Source: a virus
Direction: 5' to 3' (one strand)
Length of the DNA: 25,668 nucleotides
IMG/VR virus record: IMGVR_UViG_3300006332_000008
Location: 1-25,668 of that record
A program made the translations under genes and the position numbers. Numbering within the stretch: the first letter of the stretch is position 1; the number at the start of each line of letters is the position of its first letter. Shown here piece by piece: positions 10,915 to 19,139 of this stretch. A model generated the notes under the pieces. That model searched no databases and was not told where the DNA came from. It saw nothing but the letters and a program-made list of their open reading frames with translations.

Positions 10915-12251
10915 TAAACTTTGGTTATCTTAATATATCCGTTACCTGTATATTGTCCACCATCTTGACCAGTGTTACCACCTTGAGTATCTTGCTTATT
11001 AGTTCCAGTATTGTAAGAACCTCCACCACCTCCACAGTGACCATAACTACTCCATGAACCACCAGTGCATCCACCAGTCCATCCACCAGCAGCACCTGGT
11101 GAAGTTAGGTTTCCACCTCCACCTCCACCAAATCCACCTCTATTACCTTGACCTGAACCTGTATAGCAATGGTCACCTCTTCCTCCTATCATTCCATTTT
11201 GCCAACTTCTACCTCCTTGAACACCACCACAATGCCCAGAACCATCTTGACCATTAGTATTATATCCACCACCAGCACCACCTACATGAGGACCACATCT
11301 ACTACCACCATTTCCTGGTGATGGTTGACTTGGTTGGCAATAGCAACTCAAACGACCACCATATTCACCAGATCTACCATAAGAATGACCTGTTGGTCTT
11401 CCACAACCCCAACCATATGAACCACCCATTGAACCACCACCACCTCCAGCAGCAATGAGTAATTGGTTAGAGGTCTTATTCTTAACAAATGAACCACCTC
11501 CACCACCTGCTTCATTTCTATGAGGTGAATAGTATTGATTACCACCAACACCTACAACTAATTCTAATTCTGTTTCTTTTGTTAGTGCAAACGTTCCTTT
11601 AATCTTAGCACCCCAGAAGTCATACTGACCACCACCTAAATCTCTACCACCTCTTGCTCCACCCAATTCCATTTCATAATTACCATCTTCAGGAACAGTC
11701 CATTGTTGATACCCTCTTGCACTTCCTTGCCTCATGTAAGTACCATCATTCCAAGGTTCACCAGAATATGCGTTCTGTATTTGAGACTCCGTTGGTCCTT
11801 CATAATCACCTCTACTTACAATAGATTTGAATACATATGAACTGAAATCAAATAATTTACCACCTTCACCAGCACCAAATGGTGTTATCCAACCCGCCTC
11901 AGTTTCTTCTTCATTATCACCAGGTTCTCCAGGATCCCAATATATTTCTATTACATTTCCATCAGTATTAAATCCTATCCTACCATCAACTAAACCTGTA
12001 GTTGGTCTTGTGTTATCATCCCATGTCGGTAATACATCTAATGCCCTACCAACTGGTAACCAGGAAGAACCATTCCAAACTACCAGTTGTTCTAATGTTG
12101 AATCGTATATACAACAACCAGCATCACCTCCAGTCATTGTCGGTCTTGTAGCAGTAGTAAATACAGGGAATCCTATACCAGCATCACCTGTAACCAAATT
12201 AGATACAGTGATGTTAGTTGAACTTACTCTAGCAGCACTAAATTGAGACAT
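10914..12251 (-). CDS. Glycine-rich fibre/adhesin protein, paralogue A
   Basis: 445 residues. Two copies of a short fibre-attachment module (ATRPTM...IYDSTLEQLVVWNGSSW at about 34-64 and NTRPTT...GFNTDGNVIEIYW at about 80-105) precede a linker. A Gly-rich domain follows from about residue 195 to 440, with GGAGGG and GGGGG runs that would pack as polyglycine-type helices, as in glycine-rich phage adhesins and the ALK/LTK glycine-rich domain. Residues 272-350 are identical to residues 257-335 of the 14257-15552 protein and contain unusual Cys/His clusters (GWGCGRP, LSCYCQP, RCGPH, GHCGG). Likely a distal tail-fibre receptor-binding or capsid-decorating protein. Expressed from the late promoter at 12275. 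Confidence 0.75.
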   Translation of the reverse strand: MSQFSAARVSSTNITVSNLVTGDAGIGFPVFTTATRPTMTGGDAGCCIYDSTLEQLVVWNGSSWLPVGRALDVLPTWDDNTRPTTGLVDGRIGFNTDGNVIEIYWDPGEPGDNEEETEAGWITPFGAGEGGKLFDFSSYVFKSIVSRGDYEGPTESQIQNAYSGEPWNDGTYMRQGSARGYQQWTVPEDGNYEMELGGARGGRDLGGGQYDFWGAKIKGTFALTKETELELVVGVGGNQYYSPHRNEAGGGGGSFVKNKTSNQLLIAAGGGGGSMGGSYGWGCGRPTGHSYGRSGEYGGRLSCYCQPSQPSPGNGGSRCGPHVGGAGGGYNTNGQDGSGHCGGVQGGRSWQNGMIGGRGDHCYTGSGQGNRGGFGGGGGGNLTSPGAAGGWTGGCTGGSWSSYGHCGGGGGSYNTGTNKQDTQGGNTGQDGGQYTGNGYIKITKV

Positions 12252-12274
12252 GAGAAATTATTCCTTCTTATATG

Positions 12275-12282
12275 TATTTATT
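12275..12282 (-). promoter_or_regulatory. T4-type late promoter, AATAAATA
   Basis: One mismatch to TATAAATA, overlapping the TAA stop of the 383-residue gene and 23 bases before the ATG of paralogue A. Read by phage sigma (gp55-type) in T4 relatives. Confidence 0.5.
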
Positions 12283-13429
12283 GATCTGAAGTGAGTGTAT
12301 TTGGAAATGCTCTACCTGGACCCCATATAATACGAACACCACCTACACCACCATATGATCCATATGAGTCATTAGAACCAGCACCACCACCGTAGTCACC
12401 ACCTGGAACATCTGGGTCATTACCTGTGTTTCCTCCACCATTACCACCACCTGATCCACCACGACCATATCCACCACCACTTGAACTATGTTGACCAGAA
12501 GAACCTTCACCGTTGAGACCTACGCCTCCACCTCCTCCTCCATAGGATTCGGAAGAACCTGCATAACCACCTGATCCACCACCACCTTGTCCAGAACTAC
12601 CAGTACCCCAACCTGAAGTATAGTGACCACCTTGACCACCATTTCCTGAGTATCCAGCAGCACCACCTCCACCACAAGATGATCCAGTATCATTTAGACC
12701 GCTTCTATTACCATCTCCTCCATTACCACCAAATCCTCCACCTTGTTGAGTTCCTCCAGTTCCACCAAATCCTCCACCTTGACCACCGTAACCTGGTCTA
12801 CTAGCAGAACCATTTCTATCTCTACCAGTTCCACCTCCTCCACCACCATACACAGTGGCAGTGTCTATAAAATATGAAGTACCACCATTACCAGCATAGT
12901 TTCCTGAAGATGCTGGAGTTCCTTTTGCTCCAACAATTACTTGATAACTCTGACCTGGTTCAACTGGGATACCATTTGCCCATCCAAGACCACCACCTCC
13001 ACCTGCACCTTGTTCATCTCTAGTTGAACCACCGCCACCACCAACACATACTACTGAAACATCATAAACATTTGCAGGACATGTCCAAGTTGAATTACCA
13101 GCAGAAGTAAATGCCTGTTGACCTACATCAGTTGTTTCACCAGTACCAGCACCACCAGCACCTCCTACTGGGGGTTGAACTATCAACTTCCATTCACTAC
13201 CATCATATACTTCTACACCTAACTTAGTCTCATTAATTCTTATCATCCCCTTTTGTGGAGATGAAGGTCTATCGTCAGTCGTGCCTGAAGGAATACATAT
13301 TTGTCCTCCAAAATCCATCTCAATTTTACCTTGTATATTAAGATGCGAAGTAGAATCCATCTGGATCTTCATAAGACCCTGTTCTGGATATTCAGCACCT
13401 AATAGTTTTTCAGCACGAACTGTACTCAT
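12278..13429 (-). CDS. Glycine-rich fibre/adhesin protein with RII-WGPG tail
   Basis: 383 residues. An attachment module IPSGTTDDRPSSPQKGMIRI...VEVYDGSEW lies at about 47-80. A bridging strand pattern (FTSAGNSTWTCPANVYDVSVV) follows at about 107-127. The Gly-rich domain occupies about 129-355, with GGGGG cores, and the end is GGVRIIWGPGRAFPNTLTSD, a conserved terminus of phage glycine-rich proteins also seen in the 675-residue neighbour. It differs from the two paralogues in lacking the Cys clusters. The ATG overlaps the stop of the 166-residue gene (TAATG). Probably a tail-fibre tip or adhesin. Confidence 0.75.
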   Translation of the reverse strand: MSTVRAEKLLGAEYPEQGLMKIQMDSTSHLNIQGKIEMDFGGQICIPSGTTDDRPSSPQKGMIRINETKLGVEVYDGSEWKLIVQPPVGGAGGAGTGETTDVGQQAFTSAGNSTWTCPANVYDVSVVCVGGGGGSTRDEQGAGGGGGLGWANGIPVEPGQSYQVIVGAKGTPASSGNYAGNGGTSYFIDTATVYGGGGGGTGRDRNGSASRPGYGGQGGGFGGTGGTQQGGGFGGNGGDGNRSGLNDTGSSCGGGGAAGYSGNGGQGGHYTSGWGTGSSGQGGGGSGGYAGSSESYGGGGGGVGLNGEGSSGQHSSSGGGYGRGGSGGGNGGGNTGNDPDVPGGDYGGGAGSNDSYGSYGGVGGVRIIWGPGRAFPNTLTSDQ

Positions 13430-13929
13430 TATTCCACACCCTCTGGTTTACCAGTCTCTTCATTATTAAGTCCAACGGCATCATCAATATTAGGTACTTC
13501 TTCATCAGTATGGTCAGTAAGAGTCTTTGCTCTCGCCTCTGCCACTTTTTCTGCTTCTGCTGCTGCCACCGCCATAATCTTTTCATTATTTACCGCTTCA
13601 ATGGTCGCCATATCTCTTTCTACGATTAGATTACCATCCTCATCTAACTCTGAACTACCTAAACTTTCTTCTTTAGTTGTTTTATGTACTAAACCATGCC
13701 CAGTATATCCAATTAATTGATGTGAATTAACATCAGCAGCAGTAGGTTCTATAATAACATCAGAATAAGGATCATCAGGTACTACTGTTGTCTCTCCAAT
13801 AACTTCAGTAAATTGTTGAAGAAGATTTAACTTATATTCAACTGCTTTATCTCTTTGTGCATCAATTTCATTAATCTTCTTATTTGCATCAGCAATAAGA
13901 GTCTTCATTTGTTCTATTGATCTGCCCAT
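13429..13929 (-). CDS. 166-residue coiled-coil virion-region protein
   Basis: The first 45 residues (MGRSIEQMKTLIADANKKIN, then DAQRDKAVEYKLNLLQQF) and residues about 108-135 (Ala/Glu-rich) look like coiled coils, joined by an acidic Pro/Val linker. The C-terminus is acidic. It lies between glycine-rich fibre genes and has its own late promoter (13959). A fibre-assembly chaperone or structural linker is plausible; nothing in the sequence proves it. Downstream start of the 383-residue gene is coupled (TAATG). Confidence 0.65.
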   Translation of the reverse strand: MGRSIEQMKTLIADANKKINEIDAQRDKAVEYKLNLLQQFTEVIGETTVVPDDPYSDVIIEPTAADVNSHQLIGYTGHGLVHKTTKEESLGSSELDEDGNLIVERDMATIEAVNNEKIMAVAAAEAEKVAEARAKTLTDHTDEEVPNIDDAVGLNNEETGKPEGVE

Positions 13930-13958
13930 TGTCTAATCCAATAAAGTTATCCTCAAGT

Positions 13959-13966
13959 TATTTATA
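13959..13966 (-). promoter_or_regulatory. T4-type late promoter, TATAAATA
   Basis: An exact match in the gap between the Cys-rich 96-residue gene and the 166-residue gene, 29 bases before the latter's ATG. Confidence 0.75.
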
Positions 13967-14257
13967 TCACCACTTCTTAATGGGACAAGTTGCATCAGGC
14001 ATTTTACTTTTAGTTTTCATTATACAAAAACATTTCTCACACATATCATTAGCAATATCATAAGCATCACACTTATTACATATTGATAATCTTTCTGCTT
14101 GATGCTCAGGTCTCACAAACATGATGGGTTTACCAATTTCAGATAGAGTCCCATCTGCCCACTCTAATACTTTATCTGAGTACCATGTGGGCATAAAAAT
14201 TGGTGGGTCTGGAGTGGGTGGTGGTAACTTAGAAAGATCTATACCATCAAAATTCAT
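13967..14257 (-). CDS. Cys-rich zinc-binding protein among fibre genes (96 residues)
   Basis: The C-terminal half has Cys60-x2-Cys63, Cys73-x2-Cys76-x-Cys78 and Cys91, ending CPIKKW. The last four Cys have exactly the spacing of the 60-residue protein at 17647-17829 (C-x2-C-x-C-x12-CP-x2-KW), so the two are paralogous domains. The N-terminus is Pro-rich (DLSKLPPPTPDPPIF). The ATG shares a base with the stop of the glycine-rich paralogue B (TAATG), implying coupled translation with that fibre protein. A metal-dependent assembly factor or fibre cap is an inference from position. Confidence 0.75.
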   Translation of the reverse strand: MNFDGIDLSKLPPPTPDPPIFMPTWYSDKVLEWADGTLSEIGKPIMFVRPEHQAERLSICNKCDAYDIANDMCEKCFCIMKTKSKMPDATCPIKKW

Positions 14258-15552
14258 TATTTCTTAGTAATCTTAATGTATCCGTTACCTTGATATTGTC
14301 CACCAGTTGTTCCTGAATTACCGCCTTCTTGATTGTCTGCGTTCTGTCCTGAATTATAGGAACCTCCACCACCTCCACAGTGACCGTAACTACTCCATGA
14401 ACCACCTGTACATCCACCAGTCCATCCTCCAGCAGCACCAGGACTTGTGAGGTTTCCACCTCCTCCTCCACCGAATCCACCAGAGTTACCTTGACCATTA
14501 TTAGGAGAATAACAATGATCTCCTCTACCACCTATCATTCCATTATTCCAACTTCTACCTCCTTGAACACCTCCGCAATGTCCAGAACCATCTTGTCCGT
14601 TAGTGTTATAACCTCCTCCAGCACCACCAACGTGGGGACCACATCTACTACCACCATTTCCTGGTGATGGTTGTGATGGTTGACAATAACAACTTAAACG
14701 ACCACCGTACTCTCCAGATCTACCATAAGAGTGTCCTGTTGGTCTTCCGCAACCCCAACCATACGAACCACCCATAGATCCACCAGCACCTCCAGCAATA
14801 ATCAAATGTTGGTTTGTAGTAGCGTTCTTAACAAATGTACCTCCACCTCCACCACATGAATTTCTATGAGGTGAATAGTATTGGTTACCACCAACACCAA
14901 CAACCATTTCTAATTCTGTTTCTTTGGTTAATGCGAAGGTTCCTTTAATAACAGCACCCCAGAAGTCATATGAACCTCCACCTAAATCTCTACCACCTCT
15001 AGCACCACCACACTCTATCTCATAATTACCATCTTCAGGAACAGTCCACTTTTGAAAACCTTGAGAAGCACCTTGCTTAAAATATGTACCATCATTCCAA
15101 GGTTCACTTCCATACTCACTTTGCATCTGTGAATATGATGGTCCTGAATATGACCCTCTACCTACAATAGACTTAAAGGTAAAACTATTGAAATCAAATA
15201 GAGCAGCAGAAGCACCTTCAGCAGATGAACCAAATAATAACCAATCTGAACCGTTGAATATTTCTGCCTGTGATGTAGTAGTATTAAAACCAAACTGTGC
15301 AACCGAAGGAGATGATGGACGTGTCTCTGTTGTCCACGTTCTCATATTACCAGCACCCAGACTTAACCAAGAACTTCCTTTCCAAACTTCAACATCAGTT
15401 CCAGTTGTGTTGTATATAACTGTTCCTGGGTCAGCACTAGAAGGTTTACCAGAATCGGCATAATTAGGTGCTTTTAATGCACTACCAGCAGAAACAATTC
15501 CTGTTGCGTGTAAATCCTGCCCATTAATAGTGTCTACGTTTAAGGTACTCAT
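14257..15552 (-). CDS. Glycine-rich fibre/adhesin protein, paralogue B
   Basis: 431 residues with the same plan as the 10914-12251 protein: two attachment modules (GKPSSADPGTVIYNTTGTD and ETRPSSPSVAQFGFN regions, about 35-108) and a Gly-rich domain from about 180. A 79-residue block (257-335) is identical in the two proteins, although their DNA differs at many silent sites. The duplication is therefore not recent and the block is under strong purifying selection. Extra Cys residues at about 181 and 233 are missing from the paralogue. Expressed from the late promoter at 15578; an AAAGGAG site precedes the ATG region. Confidence 0.8.
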   Translation of the reverse strand: MSTLNVDTINGQDLHATGIVSAGSALKAPNYADSGKPSSADPGTVIYNTTGTDVEVWKGSSWLSLGAGNMRTWTTETRPSSPSVAQFGFNTTTSQAEIFNGSDWLLFGSSAEGASAALFDFNSFTFKSIVGRGSYSGPSYSQMQSEYGSEPWNDGTYFKQGASQGFQKWTVPEDGNYEIECGGARGGRDLGGGSYDFWGAVIKGTFALTKETELEMVVGVGGNQYYSPHRNSCGGGGGTFVKNATTNQHLIIAGGAGGSMGGSYGWGCGRPTGHSYGRSGEYGGRLSCYCQPSQPSPGNGGSRCGPHVGGAGGGYNTNGQDGSGHCGGVQGGRSWNNGMIGGRGDHCYSPNNGQGNSGGFGGGGGGNLTSPGAAGGWTGGCTGGSWSSYGHCGGGGGSYNSGQNADNQEGGNSGTTGGQYQGNGYIKITKK

Positions 15553-15577
15553 TCTTCAGTTTGCTCCTTTATATTGT

Positions 15578-15585
15578 TATTTATA
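15578..15585 (-). promoter_or_regulatory. T4-type late promoter, TATAAATA
   Basis: An exact match 25 bases before the ATG of glycine-rich paralogue B, in the gap after the 675-residue gene. Confidence 0.75.
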
Positions 15586-15587
15586 CT

Positions 15588-17615
15588 TTAGTACATCTTC
15601 TGTGTACCATTTTCTTCTACTGTATAATTGGAATCATATTCAGTAGAAAGGTCTACACCAGTTGAAGGAAATGTTCTTTCATTACCATCTATTTTACCAT
15701 AGATAATCCTCACAACTCCATGTCCACCCATACCATAGGCATGACCAGAGTTTCCACCTCCACCTCCTCCACCAGGAAATCCTCCATCGGGACAAGTGTA
15801 ACTACTATATGAATTATATGATGGATGATATCTATTATATCCTGAACCTGTACCTGAGAAGGTACTGTTACTAGAGTTAACAGCATATCCTCTAAATCCA
15901 GTATTGTGTGCTGTAGAACCTCCCTTACCACAGAAATCAGTGGAGTTATTGGGATATGAGTTTCCTCCAGGTCCACCTCTTTGACCATTAGAACCTTGTC
16001 CATATATACCAGTTCCACCTCCACCATTGGAATAGTAATTAGATGAACCATTACAGGAAGCACCTCCTCCACCGCCACCTGCTTGACCATCTTGTGAAGT
16101 ACAACCACTATATTGACGATTTCCTACTCTACCTGAATTATTTCCTCCTCCACCACTATATCCTCCACATCCTCCACCTGCTTGACGACATCCACCATAA
16201 TGTGATGAGTTTCCTCCATTACCTCCACCAGTTGCACTTGAAAATGATCCACCAGGAATATTATGACATCCACTACTGTAATTACCTTTACCACCTGTTC
16301 CACCACCAGCATACGCATGGTTTGAACCAGAAACTTGAATATAACTATTACCACCATTAGGTCCATAAGAACCCCAACCTTGTGCCATTCCACCACCACC
16401 AACATAAACGCTGATACTATCACCAGCAGTTACATCAATATCATTTTTATATGCTAATGCACCACCTCCACCACCAGCACCATCATGGTTTGCTTCACCT
16501 CCTCCTCCACCTCCAACAGAGATTACAGAGATCTTACTAACACCCATAGGAACTTCCCATGAATAAGTTTTAGTTGAGTTTGGTCCATCAGCATGGAATA
16601 TTGCTTCACCAACACCACCAGCACCTCCAGCAGCAAAAGGATTATCTTCTGAAGCAGCAGCATTACCATAAATGACAATTTGTCCAGGAGTTCTTACAGC
16701 AGTTGATGGTGTAACAGCATTAAGACTTAACATCAAAAGTTCAACAGTTGCAGTTGTAGCACCTTGACTGGTTGTTGTTAGTGCAGATATTGGTGTTGGT
16801 AATGGAGTAGGTTGTAGAGAAGCATTTGTTATACGAAGGTTGGAGATATAACCCTGAAATTCAGCACTACCATTTTTATTAGCACCAACTGTTAATCTAT
16901 CCCCTTTAACCGCTTGATGAACACCATTAAAAGTATGTGTTGCTACTGTACTACCATTAAGGTGCATTTTCCAGTAAGTAGTGCCACCAGTAGTCCTAGA
17001 GTCAATTACAATATAATGCCAAGCACCATCATTAATAGCGTTCCAACCACCAGAGTGACTTAAATATGCTGTTGTACCCTCTTCAAAAATATAACTAGAA
17101 CCATTTCTTCTAAGTTTATATTTACTAACAGATCCACTATTTTGATAGAATTCTAATAGAGTAGCATCATTTGGTGTACTACCAAGATCTTTCATCCATA
17201 ATTCTATTGTCCAATCTTCGGATGATTGAAAGTTCCATCCATTACTAGGACTGGGAACCAATAAGTAATCACCACTACCATCAAAAGCACCACTATATGA
17301 TACTGCTGCTGAACTTGTTGTACCTGCTCTCTCAGTAAATTGACCATACTGATACCATTGATAACCATCAAAATACTCCACACCTATCTCATTTCCTTCT
17401 GCATCATTATCAGTATTCCACCTCAAATAACCTGCTTTAGGATTATTAGGTCTTTGTCCAGTATTACCAACTGGCAACTGAAAAGCACCATGATTCTTAC
17501 TTAAATCTACTACTCCACCAACTTCTAAAGTATGACCAGCACTAACACTAACTTGACCAAGTGTTGTGCCTATACCCGATAGACTTTGTACTGTCAATCT
17601 TGCTGCTTCAGTCAT
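15588..17615 (-). CDS. LamG-like plus glycine-rich fibre protein
   Basis: 675 residues. An attachment module FQLPVGNTGQRPNNPKAGYL...VEYFDGYQWYQYG lies at 46-91. A laminin-G/ConA-like domain follows at about 108-268 (FDGSGDYLLVP, WTIELWMKD, GAWHYIVIDSR, KMHLNGSTVATHTFNG, FQGYISNLRITNASL), which in phages often binds carbohydrate. After a Thr/Ala linker, the Gly-rich domain covers about 365-640 with several Cys and Tyr/Ser-rich loops, and VVRIIYG plus RTFPSTG end the protein. The combination suggests a receptor-recognising tail fibre. Late promoter at 17639. Confidence 0.8.
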   Translation of the reverse strand: MTEAARLTVQSLSGIGTTLGQVSVSAGHTLEVGGVVDLSKNHGAFQLPVGNTGQRPNNPKAGYLRWNTDNDAEGNEIGVEYFDGYQWYQYGQFTERAGTTSSAAVSYSGAFDGSGDYLLVPSPSNGWNFQSSEDWTIELWMKDLGSTPNDATLLEFYQNSGSVSKYKLRRNGSSYIFEEGTTAYLSHSGGWNAINDGAWHYIVIDSRTTGGTTYWKMHLNGSTVATHTFNGVHQAVKGDRLTVGANKNGSAEFQGYISNLRITNASLQPTPLPTPISALTTTSQGATTATVELLMLSLNAVTPSTAVRTPGQIVIYGNAAASEDNPFAAGGAGGVGEAIFHADGPNSTKTYSWEVPMGVSKISVISVGGGGGGEANHDGAGGGGGALAYKNDIDVTAGDSISVYVGGGGMAQGWGSYGPNGGNSYIQVSGSNHAYAGGGTGGKGNYSSGCHNIPGGSFSSATGGGNGGNSSHYGGCRQAGGGCGGYSGGGGNNSGRVGNRQYSGCTSQDGQAGGGGGGASCNGSSNYYSNGGGGTGIYGQGSNGQRGGPGGNSYPNNSTDFCGKGGSTAHNTGFRGYAVNSSNSTFSGTGSGYNRYHPSYNSYSSYTCPDGGFPGGGGGGGNSGHAYGMGGHGVVRIIYGKIDGNERTFPSTGVDLSTEYDSNYTVEENGTQKMY

Positions 17616-17638
17616 TTGATATTAAATGGTATCCTATG

Positions 17639-17646
17639 TATTTATG
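17639..17646 (-). promoter_or_regulatory. T4-type late promoter, CATAAATA
   Basis: One base from TATAAATA, immediately after the stop of the 60-residue Cys-rich gene and 23 bases before the ATG of the LamG fibre gene. Confidence 0.6.
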
Positions 17647-17829
17647 TCACCACTTATCAAGTGGACATTTCATTCCAGGTATTCTTGCCTTAACCTCCAT
17701 CAAACATCCGCACTGTGTACATTGATGTGTATTTTTAAGGTATTTGTGAACAATCGGAAAATCTATTAAATGCTCACAATCATAACATGTCTCTAGACGA
17801 TGTTTGATCTTATCTTGAAATTTTCCCAT
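17647..17829 (-). CDS. Cys-rich zinc-binding protein among fibre genes (60 residues)
   Basis: Cys15-x2-Cys18, Cys37-x2-Cys40-x-Cys42 and Cys55, ending CPLDKW. It shares with the 96-residue protein (13967-14257) the C-terminal pattern C-x2-C-x-C-x12-CP-x2-KW, and both contain a basic K-x-R/K-x-P stretch before the last Cys. It is basic at the N-terminus (MGKFQDKIKHRLE). It sits between two fibre genes, as the other copy does. Likely zinc-stabilised and tied to fibre production; exact role unknown. Confidence 0.75.
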   Translation of the reverse strand: MGKFQDKIKHRLETCYDCEHLIDFPIVHKYLKNTHQCTQCGCLMEVKARIPGMKCPLDKW

Positions 17830-17838
17830 AATTTAAAA

Positions 17839-18690
17839 TCATGAATATAAGTATCCTGAAGGTGAGTGTGTATAAAAACCTTGACCACCATTCACACTAC
17901 CGTCAGTTGAATAGCGTAAGATTAAATTGGAACTAGCAGTCTGACTACTAGAAAAACTATTTAGTTGTATCTCATAAGGATTATGTGCTGAATTACTTTG
18001 AGCACTACCTCTAATGTCTGCCCAATTACTTGTGTATGTACTACCAAACATACTTTCATATCTATATGGGTCACAACATGACTCACTTTGACCTAAAACA
18101 CCATCTATTGCTAATCGTTGACCTGAAAATAAATAACCAAATTTTTGAAAGTTCTCTACAAATGTTGTATTTAATGTTCTATTCCATGTTTGGTTACTAT
18201 TATTACCAGGAAAATTAGTCCCACTAATACTTCCCATCTGTCCAAGAGGAAGAACAGTTTTACTACCTTGTTGAGTTTGCTGTGTTTGTGGAGTAACCAT
18301 CTCTTGTCCTCCAAGTGCTGTTTGCACAAGATGGGGAACACCTGCTTGTGCCATACTATTCCACTCAGCAAGACTAGTAATAATTGGTTGTGGTGCTGCT
18401 TCTGCTCCAGATTCAGTATTAGCACCAGCAGAACCTGGATTTATATATTGCCACCCACCTTTTCCTGGTCCTTTCCAATATTCTAATTGTCCTGTCCATG
18501 TATTCATCCATAAAGATCCATAAAGAGGATTTGATGGTTTCTCATTATCAGGACCACCTGGAATAGGTGCATATGATTGATTATTTAATCTTAAGTCGCC
18601 ATGTATCTCTAAAAGAGTATCACTCTCTAAATGAACTTTAAAGTTAGGGGATTTACCTTGTATGTCAGCAACATTAAGACGTCCTGGCAT
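17839..18690 (-). CDS. Fibre/baseplate-type virion protein, 283 residues
   Basis: The N-terminal third has a leading strand motif (MPGRLNVADIQGKSPNFKVH) and one attachment module (NEKPSNPLYGSLWMNTWTGQLEYWKG..GW at about 49-80), as in the neighbouring fibre proteins. The middle is Gln/Thr/Pro-rich, and the C-terminal 120 residues (NLILRYSTDGSVNGGQGFYT) look like a beta-rich head domain with a Cys-Cys pair (SCCDPYRYE). The gene is closely packed with the next ones: it starts 1 base after the stop of the 140-residue gene. Probably a short fibre or fibre tip subunit. Confidence 0.65.
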   Translation of the reverse strand: MPGRLNVADIQGKSPNFKVHLESDTLLEIHGDLRLNNQSYAPIPGGPDNEKPSNPLYGSLWMNTWTGQLEYWKGPGKGGWQYINPGSAGANTESGAEAAPQPIITSLAEWNSMAQAGVPHLVQTALGGQEMVTPQTQQTQQGSKTVLPLGQMGSISGTNFPGNNSNQTWNRTLNTTFVENFQKFGYLFSGQRLAIDGVLGQSESCCDPYRYESMFGSTYTSNWADIRGSAQSNSAHNPYEIQLNSFSSSQTASSNLILRYSTDGSVNGGQGFYTHSPSGYLYS

Positions 18691-18691
18691 T

Positions 18692-19114
18692 TTATATCAC
18701 ACTCCATGCTGCATTACTTTCAATAGTTACTGTGTAACCACTTTGAATAGTTATTGGTCCAGCAGTAAATCCATTAGTGTACTTAGCATCATTATTTGCA
18801 ACTGGTCCTACTGTTAAATTCTCTGCTATTGTTGATGGATTACATCTAATAACACTATCTTCACCTATAGAAGGACCACCACCTGCAACTGGAGCCCATC
18901 CAGCAGTACCATCACCAATGTCATTAACATATATTTCTGCGTTATCTATCTCACTATTATACCTTAAAGTACCAGCAGTAACACCAACAGGTCTCTGTGC
19001 TGTAGTACCAACAGGTAATTTGAATACACTATTAGTATTCATAAATGATAATGTTGTTAGAATTGCTTCTGTTGTAGTGGAGATCTGATTTCCACTAATT
19101 CTTGAAATTGCCAT
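18692..19114 (-). CDS. Small fibre/virion protein with one attachment module
   Basis: 140 residues. After MAISRISGNQISTTTEAILT comes FKLPVGTTAQRPVGVTAGTLRYNSE..AEIYV..GWAPVA (about 31-76), the same module that the larger fibre proteins carry near their N-termini. The C-terminal beta-type segment (ITIQSGYTVTIESNAAWSVI) resembles the end of short phage fibre or collar proteins. An AGGTAAGGGGG tract precedes the ATG. Probably trimeric and virion-associated; role inferred from neighbours. Confidence 0.7.
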   Translation of the reverse strand: MAISRISGNQISTTTEAILTTLSFMNTNSVFKLPVGTTAQRPVGVTAGTLRYNSEIDNAEIYVNDIGDGTAGWAPVAGGGPSIGEDSVIRCNPSTIAENLTVGPVANNDAKYTNGFTAGPITIQSGYTVTIESNAAWSVI

Positions 19115-19139
19115 AAGTTCCCCCTTACCTTATTATTAT

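Noticed and set aside
16043-16423. Open frames antisense or shifted within the glycine-rich genes
   Set aside because: They are His/Leu- or Val-rich shadows produced by runs of glycine codons; no start sites and no independent support.
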